35,985 nt of DNA from Novosphingobium sp. 17-62-19 (GTDB lineage Bacteria; Pseudomonadota; Alphaproteobacteria; Sphingomonadales; Sphingomonadaceae): positions 1-35,985 of the forward strand of contig NZ_NCII01000097.1 in NCBI RefSeq assembly GCF_002256775.1, read 5' to 3'. The notes under the pieces are model-generated. The model worked only from the letters and a program-made list of their open reading frames with translations, made no database searches and was not told the DNA's origin. Position numbers and translations under genes: made by a program. Positions 1-6,593 of this stretch are shown piece by piece; within the stretch, counting starts at the first letter, position 1, and every line of letters starts with the position of its first letter.

Positions 1-1
1 C

Positions 2-496
2 ATCAAGAACGAAATGGTCCCCGGCACCGAAGGCGGCTTCTCGCGCTATGGCGCCGAGGCTGGCTCGGTTTACGACGTGGCGATGAAGCACAAGGCCGAC
101 GGCACGCCGACGGTGGTGATCGCAGGCAAGGAATACGGCACCGGCTCCAGCCGTGACTGGGCCGCCAAGGGCACCAACCTGCTGGGCGTGCGCGCGGTCA
201 TCGTCGAAAGCTTCGAGCGCATCCACCGTTCGAACCTGGTCGGCATGGGCGTGCTGCCGCTGCAGTTCAAGGAAGGCCAGAACCGCACCTCGCTGGGCCT
301 GACCGGTGACGACACCTTCACGATCAAGGGCGTGGCAGGCCTCCAGCCACGTCAGGACGTGGAAGTGGAAGTGACGCGCCCCGATGGCACCAAGCTGACC
401 TTCACCGCGCTGTGCCGCATCGATACCGCCAACGAAGTCGAATACTTCATGAACGGTGGCATCCTGCACTATGTGCTGCGCAAGCTCGCTTCGTAA
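2..496 (+). CDS. acnA: Aconitate hydratase A, C-terminal part (5' end outside window)
   Basis: The gene is cut by the window edge; about 165 C-terminal residues remain. Aconitase interconverts citrate and isocitrate in the TCA cycle using a [4Fe-4S] cluster. What is visible is the C-terminal swivel domain, with the conserved stretch [14 protein letters not shown] and the following [19 protein letters not shown], both typical of AcnA/IRP1-type aconitases. The cluster cysteines lie upstream, outside the window. The frame is open from base 2 to the TAA at 494-496 with no disruption. A strong rho-independent terminator follows at once, so this is the last gene of its transcript. AcnA is much more likely than 2-methylisocitrate dehydratase, but the missing part prevents a full check. 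Confidence 0.95.
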   Translation: MKNEMVPGTEGGFSRYGAEAGSVYDVAMKHKADGTPTVVIAGKEYGTGSSRDWAAKGTNLLGVRAVIVESFERIHRSNLVGMGVLPLQFKEGQNRTSLGLTGDDTFTIKGVAGLQPRQDVEVEVTRPDGTKLTFTALCRIDTANEVEYFMNGGILHYVLRKLAS

Positions 497-518
497 GGAG
501 CAGCTTCAGAGCCAAACA

Positions 519-557
519 GAAAAGGGCGCGGGGACTTCGGTCCTCGCGCCTTTTTCT
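519..557 (+). terminator. Rho-independent terminator of acnA
   Basis: A GC-rich hairpin with arms AAAAGGGCGCGGGGA and TCCTCGCGCCTTTTT around a CTTCGG tetraloop region ends in a run of five T. It lies 23 bases after the acnA stop. Confidence 0.85.
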
Positions 558-585
558 TTGGTGATTCTGTCGTTTGCAAACACAT

Positions 586-675
586 ATCGTCATTGCGAGG
601 AGGCACAGCCGACGAAGCAATCCAGAGCGTGATGCACGACGCTCTGAATTGCTTCGCTGCGCTCGCAATGACGAT
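586..675. repeat. 90-bp palindromic dispersed-type repeat (REP/MITE-like)
   Basis: An imperfect palindrome whose outer arms are ATCGTCATTGCGAGG (586-600) and GCTCGCAATGACGAT (661-675). The inner arms carry GAAGCAATCCAGAGCGT and ACGCTCTGAATTGCTTCG around a short loop near 632-637. The core CGTCATTGCGAG...GAAGCAATCCAG is, from memory, a repeat scattered through intergenic DNA of many proteobacteria. Only one copy was found in this window. It sits between two convergent genes, where such elements often fold into RNA hairpins. Confidence 0.75.
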
Positions 676-723
676 GTAAAAGGGTGGGGGTCTGTTCGTC
701 CCCAATAGACCGCCAACACCGAT

Positions 724-1491
724 TCAGACGACTGAACTACACCCGCTGCACTCAGGGTCACGCGCTATGCGCATCGTGCGCAGCGAGGGCTTGAGGCCGT
801 CCAGCACGTGCAACTGGCCCCATTGTGGATCGCCCAGCGTCGAGACACCTTCCAGCAGCACCCGCATCGCTGCCATTGCACCGAACGCTCCGACCATGCC
901 GACCATCGCGCCCAGCACGCCCAAATCGGCGCAGCTGTCACAATCCTCGGCATCGAAAGCATCGCCCACAAAGCAACGATAGCAGGCGTGGCCTTCACGA
1001 TGCCCGGCGAAGTTCGCCACCTGCCCCTGAAAGCGCCCCAGCGCCGCGCTGGTGAGCGGCACACCCGCCTTCACGCAAGCGTCCGAGACAGCAAGGCGCG
1101 TGGCGAAGTTGTCGCAGCCATCCAGTACCACATCGGCCCCGGCAATCAGTTCTGACGCGTTCTTGCGCGTGATCCGGGTGACATAAGCGGTGACGGCCAA
1201 AGCAGGATCAAACGCCGCCAGCCAAGCTGCGGCAGCCTCGGCCTTGGGCTTGCCAATATCGGCCTCGGAATAGATCGTCTGGCGTTGCAGGTTGCTCGCC
1301 TCGACCACATCGTCGTCTATCAGTGTGAGCCGCCCTACGCCTGCACCTGCGAGGTATTGCAAGGCAGGGCTGCCGATGCCGCCCATGCCCACCAATGCGA
1401 CGTGTGAAGCCGCAAGCCTTGCCTGTCCCATTGCCCCCACTTCGGGAAGGACGATGTGGCGTGCGAAGCGATCTAGGCGGTCAGGCGTCAT
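724..1491 (-). CDS. HesA/MoeB/ThiF-family adenylyltransferase (E1-like)
   Basis: A 255-residue ATP-dependent adenylyltransferase. Enzymes of this family activate the C-terminal glycine of small ubiquitin-like sulfur carriers (MoaD or ThiS) for molybdopterin or thiamine synthesis. The nucleotide-binding GMGGIG is at residues 35-40, followed by LIDDDVVEASNLQRQ around 57-71. The structural zinc site is C170/C173 (CYRC) with C248/C251 (CSGC), and a further CDSC lies at 184-187. There is no C-terminal rhodanese domain, so it resembles the short MoeB/ThiF form. No MoaD or ThiS gene is adjacent, so the partner is undecided. The ATG at 1491 has no clear Shine-Dalgarno sequence. Confidence 0.9.
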   Translation of the reverse strand: MTPDRLDRFARHIVLPEVGAMGQARLAASHVALVGMGGIGSPALQYLAGAGVGRLTLIDDDVVEASNLQRQTIYSEADIGKPKAEAAAAWLAAFDPALAVTAYVTRITRKNASELIAGADVVLDGCDNFATRLAVSDACVKAGVPLTSAALGRFQGQVANFAGHREGHACYRCFVGDAFDAEDCDSCADLGVLGAMVGMVGAFGAMAAMRVLLEGVSTLGDPQWGQLHVLDGLKPSLRTMRIARDPECSGCSSVV

Positions 1492-1525
1492 GTGACGCAG
1501 TTAGGGCGTCAGACAGGAAAGAGAA

Positions 1526-1687
1526 AGAGGTTCGCGCGGAGGCGCAGAGGAGAAGGAGGCCGCAGAGGCGTAATTGGCTTCGGTCACTGAAGCCCATTGG
1601 CGACAGGAGAGCATTTGCCAGCGGGTGCGCCGCAAGCTTTAACTCTTTGCGATCTCTGCTTCCTCTGCGTCTCTGCGCGAAACCTCG
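1526..1687. repeat. Inverted repeat pair abutting the dnaA stop (CGCAGAGGCGCAGAG type)
   Basis: Two imperfect inverted arms flank about 70 bases. The left arm (about 1526-1570) contains GAGGTTCGCGCGGAGGCGCA and then GAGGAGAAGGAGGCCGCAGA. The right arm (about 1640-1687) contains CTCTGCGTCTCTGCGCGAAA followed by CCTC. The purine-rich AGGCGCAGAGG pattern is a common intergenic repeat type in bacteria (from memory). The right arm runs to the base before the dnaA stop codon, so it may form the 3' hairpin of the dnaA transcript. No other gene is visible in this gap. Confidence 0.65.
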
Positions 1688-3097
1688 TCAGTCTTCCAGC
1701 TGCCGCAGCAGCGTGCGCACATCGCCGTCCATATCGGCATCACGCGTGCGCAGTTCCTCGATCAGGCGCACGGCATGGATCACGGTCGAGTGATCGCGTC
1801 CGCCGAACTTGCGGCCAATTTCGGGGTAGGAACGCGGGGTCAGCACCTTGGCGAGGTACATGGCAACCTGACGCGGGCGCACGACCGCGCGGGCCCGGCG
1901 CTTGGAGCCCATCTCGGTGCGGTCTACCCGGTAAAACTGGCAGACCGTGCGCTGGATTTCATCGATGGTGATGCGGCGACGGTTGGCCGAGAGGATGTCG
2001 GTCAGCTGTTCTTCGGCCAGTTGCAGCGAGACCGGCTGGCCGGTGAGCTGGGCATAGGCGATCAGCTTGTTGAGGCCGCCGACCAGTTCGCGCACGTTGC
2101 GGTTGATCGTGCGGGCAAGGAACTCGATCACGTCTGCGGGCACTTGCGTGCTGTTGAAACGGGCAAGGCGATGTTCGAGGATCTTGCGGCGCAGTTCGAT
2201 GTCCGCGGGCTGGATGTCCGCCACAAGGCCCATCGACAGGCGCGAAAGCAGACGCTGTTCCACGCCATCCAAGGCCTGCGGCGCACGGTCAGCGGCGACG
2301 ATCAGGCGCTTGCCCGCGCTCATCAGCGCATCGATGGTGTGGAGGAATTCCTCCTGCGTCGAGGCCTTGCCGATAATGAACTGGATGTCATCGACCAGCA
2401 GCATGTCAAAGCCGCGCAGACGGGCCTTGAACTCGATCATTTCGTTCGAGCGCATGGCCTGCACGAATTCGATCATGAAGCGTTCGGCCGAGCAGTAGAA
2501 GATGCGCGCGCCCGGTTTGTTGGCGGCAAAGGCGTGGCCGATGGCGTGGAGCAGATGGGTCTTGCCCTGCCCGGTCGAGCCTTTGAGGTAGAGTGGCGAG
2601 AACTGCGGCGTTTCAATAGCGGCCATGCGCTGTGCGGCGTTTACAGCCAGGACGTTGGCAGAACCGGGCACGAATTCGGCAAAGGTCAGCGATGGATCGA
2701 GCCCGGACATCGCCGTGTCCATCATGGCCGGGCCGGAATTGTGATGCCCCGCATGGCTATGTGAAGTCATGCGCACCGGAACCGAGGATTCAGCCCCAAC
2801 GCGCAATTCTGGCATCGAGCGGCGGCGCGGGTGGACGGTGATGCGCACCTGACGCACCTCCGAACGGGCGATTTTCCAAGCAAGGCTGAGGCGATCGGCA
2901 AAGCGATCCGCGACCCAGTTCGCAGAGAACTCGGTCGGCAGAAACAGATCGAGCGTGCCGGTTTCCTTGCAGAACGCGCCTAGCTGGATCGGCTTGATCC
3001 ATTGGGCGTGCAACTGCGAGCCGAGATCCTTTTTCAGACCCTGGCTGATGTCAGACCAGTCTGCTGCCAGATCCAGCGCTTCCTGGTCCTCGATCAT
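1688..3097 (-). CDS. dnaA: Chromosomal replication initiator protein DnaA
   Basis: A 469-residue AAA+ initiator that binds DnaA boxes and opens oriC. Domain I (residues about 10-90) carries the WIKPIQL region. A His/Gly/Met-rich linker follows (about 95-130). The AAA+ module has Walker A GSTGQGKT at 173-180 and Walker B LLVDDIQF at 233-240. Domain IV has the DNA-binding signature around PRSYPEIGRKFGGRDHSTVI (421-440). The frame stays open upstream to 3295, but that extension has no DnaA similarity. The ATG at 3097, preceded by AGGAAAGG and lying just before domain I, is preferred. Length fits the family. It is followed on the same strand by an inverted repeat and preceded by rpsT, as in related alphaproteobacteria. 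Confidence 0.95.
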   Translation of the reverse strand: MIEDQEALDLAADWSDISQGLKKDLGSQLHAQWIKPIQLGAFCKETGTLDLFLPTEFSANWVADRFADRLSLAWKIARSEVRQVRITVHPRRRSMPELRVGAESSVPVRMTSHSHAGHHNSGPAMMDTAMSGLDPSLTFAEFVPGSANVLAVNAAQRMAAIETPQFSPLYLKGSTGQGKTHLLHAIGHAFAANKPGARIFYCSAERFMIEFVQAMRSNEMIEFKARLRGFDMLLVDDIQFIIGKASTQEEFLHTIDALMSAGKRLIVAADRAPQALDGVEQRLLSRLSMGLVADIQPADIELRRKILEHRLARFNSTQVPADVIEFLARTINRNVRELVGGLNKLIAYAQLTGQPVSLQLAEEQLTDILSANRRRITIDEIQRTVCQFYRVDRTEMGSKRRARAVVRPRQVAMYLAKVLTPRSYPEIGRKFGGRDHSTVIHAVRLIEELRTRDADMDGDVRTLLRQLED

Positions 3098-3592
3098 CGT
3101 ATTGTCTTTGCCTTTCCTGCCAGCAGAAGTGCTGGTTGCAGTATTGCGGTCGATCCCGACCTGAAGAGCGCTTGCCGAATTGCCTGCGGCTCCCACTGCG
3201 TATTCGTCTATTTTCACCCGCCGCTGCCCCGACTGCCTTAGCCTGCACGCCCCAATGGCTTGCAGGCACGAATTGTCCCGCCCTGCCGCGCTCATTGGTG
3301 CAGCAGGCCCTGTTCGAAAAATTTCAGTGACGCCGACTAACAGTGATTCCCGCTGCCGGTCCGCTCTGTCTATTGGCGGATGGGGTATTCGCGCAAGCGG
3401 GGGAGGCGCAAAAAAACTGAAATAAATGCCCTTGACTCGATAGAACCCGCAGAGATGCGTTAAGGCACTGTAATTTAAGTATTTTTACTTATGCGTAGCA
3501 CTTAAGCAATGCGAATCGCGTAGTTTCCGTGACTTGCTGCGGCTGCACACTGTAACAATGCAGAGCAGTGACATAAATCCGCAGCACAAATG
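3098..3592. other. Long dnaA upstream region without a recognisable gene
   Basis: About 500 bases between the dnaA start and the rpsT terminator hold no convincing gene. The part near 3410-3510 is clearly AT-rich for this genome and contains a short perfect inverted repeat (TAAGTA, four T, TACTTA at 3476-3491). No TTATCCACA-type DnaA boxes were seen on either strand, so there is no positive evidence for oriC here. The dnaA promoter should lie in this stretch, but no convincing -35/-10 pair for the minus strand could be named. Confidence 0.5.
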
Positions 3593-3620
3593 AAAAGGGC
3601 CGGCGAAGCAATCGCCGGCC
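3593..3620 (-). terminator. Rho-independent terminator of rpsT
   Basis: A perfect nine-base stem GGCCGGCGA (3598-3606) / TCGCCGGCC (3612-3620) has a five-base loop. Read on the minus strand it ends in CCCTTTTCATTT. It lies about 85 bases downstream of the rpsT stop. Confidence 0.8.
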
Positions 3621-3704
3621 ACGTTCCATGTTTGTGCCGTTCCAACCTTCAGATCACCACCATTCCGGTGTGTGAGTCATCCAGATAGGTCCGAAAAGGG
3701 CGAA

Positions 3705-3965
3705 TCAGAGAGCGGCGACGCGCTTCGTCAGGCGCGACATCTTGCGCGCGACGGTGTTCTTGTGAAGCACGCCACGAGCAACGCCACGAGCCAGTTCAGG
3801 CTGTGCAGCCTTGAGCGCTTCCGCAGCAGCCGACTTGTCACCACCTTCGAGTGCGGATTCGACCTTCTTGACGAAAGTGCGGATGCGCGAAAGGCGGTTG
3901 CCGTTGATTTCGGCGCGGCGGTCATTGCGACGGATACGCTTACGGGCTTGCGGCGTGTTGGCCAT
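3705..3965 (-). CDS. rpsT: 30S ribosomal protein S20
   Basis: An 86-residue basic protein that binds 16S rRNA in the small subunit. It begins [19 protein letters not shown] and contains the S20 features of repeated Arg/Lys clusters and the C-terminal [19 protein letters not shown]. The ATG at 3965 is preceded by AGGAAAACC, a good ribosome-binding site. The open frame extends further upstream, but that extension is not S20-like. It has its own terminator before dnaA. The rpsT-dnaA neighbourhood is conserved in alphaproteobacteria. Confidence 0.96.
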   Translation of the reverse strand: MANTPQARKRIRRNDRRAEINGNRLSRIRTFVKKVESALEGGDKSAAAEALKAAQPELARGVARGVLHKNTVARKMSRLTKRVAAL

Positions 3966-4054
3966 GGTTTTCCTGTTTCTCGTGCCTTGGCGGGCGCACA
4001 GGGCGGCCGCGTGAATTCTCATGGGTTGGCGGGATGTCCCACCGGAAAGCGCGG

Positions 4055-4084
4055 CCCTTAACGTTGACTGTGCGAATCGTCAAC
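4055..4084 (-). promoter_or_regulatory. Putative rpsT promoter with overlapping inverted repeat
   Basis: Read on the minus strand, TTGACG (4078-4083) is followed after 17 bases by TAAGGG (4055-4060). The -35 is good and the -10 is weak, a common balance in alphaproteobacteria. The -35 lies in a perfect inverted repeat, GTTGAC (4063-4068) and GTCAAC (4079-4084). The leader to the rpsT ATG would be roughly 80 bases. Confidence 0.4.
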
Positions 4085-4096
4085 AGATTCGGCGCG

Positions 4097-5491
4097 TCAC
4101 CGGACAGGATGCAGTTCAACGCGCAGGCCATCGCGCGGCTTGGGGATCGGCCAAGCCTGCCATTGCGGCTCTGCGCCGGGCTGCATCGTGATTTCAAAGC
4201 GGGTGAGGATGTGATTGGCCAGCAATTTCACCTGCATATAGGCAAAGTGCAGGCCCAGACACATATGCGCGCCGCCGCCGAAGGGTGCCCAGGCATATTT
4301 GTGCCGCGCGGCGACCTTATCGGGCGTGAAGCGCATCGGATCGAAACGCTCTGGCGCGTCCCAGTGTGCCGGATCGGCATGAACGGCGGCGGGGCTGATG
4401 CCGATGGGCGTGCCTGCCGGGATATCATAGCCGCCAAAGCGGAAATCACGCAGCGCGCGGCGCGGCATGTTGGGCACCGGCGGCATGAAGCGCAGCGCTT
4501 CCTTGAAGGCCATTTCGGTCAGGTCCATCCGGCCGAGGTCCTCATAGGCCAGCGGAAGAGCATCCCCGCCGGTCACCGCGCGGGCCTCGGCGCGCAGCTT
4601 TTCCTGCCATGCGGGGTTCTTTGCCAGTTGCCAGAACAGCACCGTGGCCGAAGACGTGATTGTATCGTGCGCGGCCATCATCAGGAAGATCATGTGATCG
4701 ACCACGACGTCTTCGGGCAGAAGCGAGCCATCGTCTCGCGTGGCCAGTGCGAACTGGCTGAACATGTCCTGTCCCGGGCTGGCGCGGCGTTCACGCACCA
4801 GACGCCCGAAGTATTCGACCATCAGCCGCCGCCCGGCCACGCCCCGGCCCATCTTGGTAAAGGGCAGCGGCTTGCGCACCACGCCGACCGAGGCCTGCAC
4901 CATGTCGACGAAGGCCTTGTTCAGCCGGTCAGCCTCTGGCCCCAACGGCAGACCGAGGAAACTGGAGGCGGCGGTATCGAGCGTCAGCGCCTTGATGGCA
5001 TCGTAGAAGCGCATCTCGCCGCCCCACGTGGCCATGGCCGAGGCAATGCCGGTGTTGAGCACCGAGCAATAGGCGCGCATTGGTTCGGGCTTGAACGCGA
5101 TCGACAGCGCGCGGCGGTCAACGCGGTGCGCATCGAAGTCCATCAGCATCAGCCCGCGCGGGAACAGCAGGTTGAGCACCGGTCCCCAGCCCTGTTCGTT
5201 CGAGAACAGCTTGTCGCGATCGAACAGCACAAGTTCGTTGGCATCCGCACCGATCAGGTTGACCCCGCGCCGCCCGAAGCTGCGCGTGCGGAACACCGGG
5301 CCGTAAGTATCGACCATGCGCTTCTGGAAGCCCAGCGGGTCGGCCAGTTGCATCATGGTGGTGCCAAGGACGGGCCAGCCGTCCTCACCGGGGATATGGT
5401 CGAGCTTGCTGTCGTCGCCCAGACGCACCCAGTGCGGGTTGGCGCGTTCTGTGTGCAGGTTCGTGCCGATTTCCGGTGCAAGGCTGGCCAT
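4097..5491 (-). CDS. Cytochrome P450
   Basis: A 464-residue heme-thiolate monooxygenase. The heme-ligand motif is FGGGAHMCLG with the proximal Cys at residue 411. The K-helix ExxR is in KEALRF, and the I-helix oxygen-activation segment reads AAHDTITSS, keeping the Asp-Thr pair. There is no signal peptide or membrane anchor, so it is a soluble class that needs external redox partners; no ferredoxin or reductase gene is adjacent. The open frame extends to 5575 and would overlap hemH. The ATG at 5491 with GGGAGA upstream avoids the overlap and gives a normal P450 length. The substrate cannot be read from the sequence. The adjacent ferrochelatase on the same strand makes its heme cofactor. Confidence 0.93.
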   Translation of the reverse strand: MASLAPEIGTNLHTERANPHWVRLGDDSKLDHIPGEDGWPVLGTTMMQLADPLGFQKRMVDTYGPVFRTRSFGRRGVNLIGADANELVLFDRDKLFSNEQGWGPVLNLLFPRGLMLMDFDAHRVDRRALSIAFKPEPMRAYCSVLNTGIASAMATWGGEMRFYDAIKALTLDTAASSFLGLPLGPEADRLNKAFVDMVQASVGVVRKPLPFTKMGRGVAGRRLMVEYFGRLVRERRASPGQDMFSQFALATRDDGSLLPEDVVVDHMIFLMMAAHDTITSSATVLFWQLAKNPAWQEKLRAEARAVTGGDALPLAYEDLGRMDLTEMAFKEALRFMPPVPNMPRRALRDFRFGGYDIPAGTPIGISPAAVHADPAHWDAPERFDPMRFTPDKVAARHKYAWAPFGGGAHMCLGLHFAYMQVKLLANHILTRFEITMQPGAEPQWQAWPIPKPRDGLRVELHPVR

Positions 5492-5558
5492 GGTATCTCC
5501 CGGTTTGCGATTTAACCGGTCAATTAACACGCCTGTCAGCAGCGGCCAAGCCCGTTGT

Positions 5559-6572
5559 TCAGATCCAGCCTGCAAGCTCGCGCCGGGTCAGCGATTCAAG
5601 CATGTCCATGCCCTCTGGCCCAGCGTTGAGGCAGGTGAGCGTGGCGAAGTGGGTGCCGCCAGCCTGCTCGAAGTCTTCCTTGCCCCGGATTGCCAGCTCT
5701 TCCAGCGTTTCAAGGCAATCTGCCGAGAATGCGGGCGCGGCGATGGCGATGCTGCGGGTGCCCTTGGCCGCTTCTTCCAACAGCACGGTGTCGGTCGCAG
5801 GTTCGAGCCACTTGGCACGGCCAAAGCGTGACTGGAAGGTGGTTTCGATCCGCAGGCCGGGGTGGCTCTGGGCAAAGCGCTCTGCCAGCAGGCGCGAGGT
5901 CTTGCGGCAATGGCAGTGGTAGGGATCGCCGAGGTAGAGCGTGCGTTCGGGCATCCCGTGGTAGCTCAGCAGCAGCAGTTCGGGCGTGAAGGCCAGCGCC
6001 GCCATTTCACGCGCCATCTGTGTGTGCAGCGCGCCGATGAAGGCCGGATTATCGAAATAGGGCGGCAACGTGCGCAGCGCAGGCAGGCGGCGGCGGGCCT
6101 TGATCCAGTCCGCCACGGCATCAAGCGCCGAAGCTGTGGTCGCGCCGGAATAGTGCGGATAGAGCGGGGCGACCAGAATACGCTCACACCCGGCGGCCAG
6201 CAGCGCGTCAAGCTCCTGCGCCATTGCGGGCGATTGATAGCGCATGGCATGGCGCACGATCACCGCATCGCCCAGCCGCTCCTGTAACGCGCGCGCCTGT
6301 GCCTTGGTGATCGCGGCCAGAGGCGAGCCGTCCTCGCTCCATACCTGCGAATAGGCGTGGGCAGACTTCTTGGGGCGGGTGTTGAGGATGATGCCGCGCA
6401 GGATCGGCTGCCAGATCAGCTTGGGAATCTCGACCACGCGAGAATCTGACAGGAACTCCTTGAGGTAACGCTTCACCGCCGGAACATCGGGCGAGTCGGG
6501 TGTGCCGAGGTTGACGACGAGAACGCCGACCTTGCCGGTAAGCACATTCGGGTGATCGGCAGGGCGCTGCAT
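5559..6572 (-). CDS. hemH: Ferrochelatase
   Basis: A 337-residue enzyme that inserts Fe2+ into protoporphyrin IX, the last step of protoheme synthesis. The catalytic His is H205 in LSYHGMPER and the conserved acidic residue is E288 in SADCLETLEEL. The N-terminal VGVLVVNLGTPDSP is typical of the family. Cysteines at 129, 220, 222, 286 and 314 include a CHC pair after GDPYH. Some alphaproteobacterial ferrochelatases carry a [2Fe-2S] cluster, but ligation cannot be decided by eye. The ATG at 6572 has AAGGATT upstream. The downstream P450 on the same strand is a heme consumer and may be co-transcribed across a 67-base gap. Confidence 0.96.
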   Translation of the reverse strand: MQRPADHPNVLTGKVGVLVVNLGTPDSPDVPAVKRYLKEFLSDSRVVEIPKLIWQPILRGIILNTRPKKSAHAYSQVWSEDGSPLAAITKAQARALQERLGDAVIVRHAMRYQSPAMAQELDALLAAGCERILVAPLYPHYSGATTASALDAVADWIKARRRLPALRTLPPYFDNPAFIGALHTQMAREMAALAFTPELLLLSYHGMPERTLYLGDPYHCHCRKTSRLLAERFAQSHPGLRIETTFQSRFGRAKWLEPATDTVLLEEAAKGTRSIAIAAPAFSADCLETLEELAIRGKEDFEQAGGTHFATLTCLNAGPEGMDMLESLTRRELAGWI

Positions 6573-6593
6573 CGGAATCCTTAGTGGAGAGGC

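Noticed and set aside
3098-3295. DnaA start at 3295 giving 66 extra N-terminal residues
   Set aside because: The extension has no DnaA similarity, while the ATG at 3097 has a ribosome-binding site and starts just before domain I.
3440-3500. CtrA-type TTAA-N7-TTAA sites upstream of dnaA
   Set aside because: Several TTAA half-sites occur, but none has a second correctly spaced TTAA.
4034-5515. 493-codon plus-strand open frame over the P450 gene
   Set aside because: Exact antisense of a clear P450; the translation has no domain-like pattern. Long antisense frames are common in GC-rich DNA.
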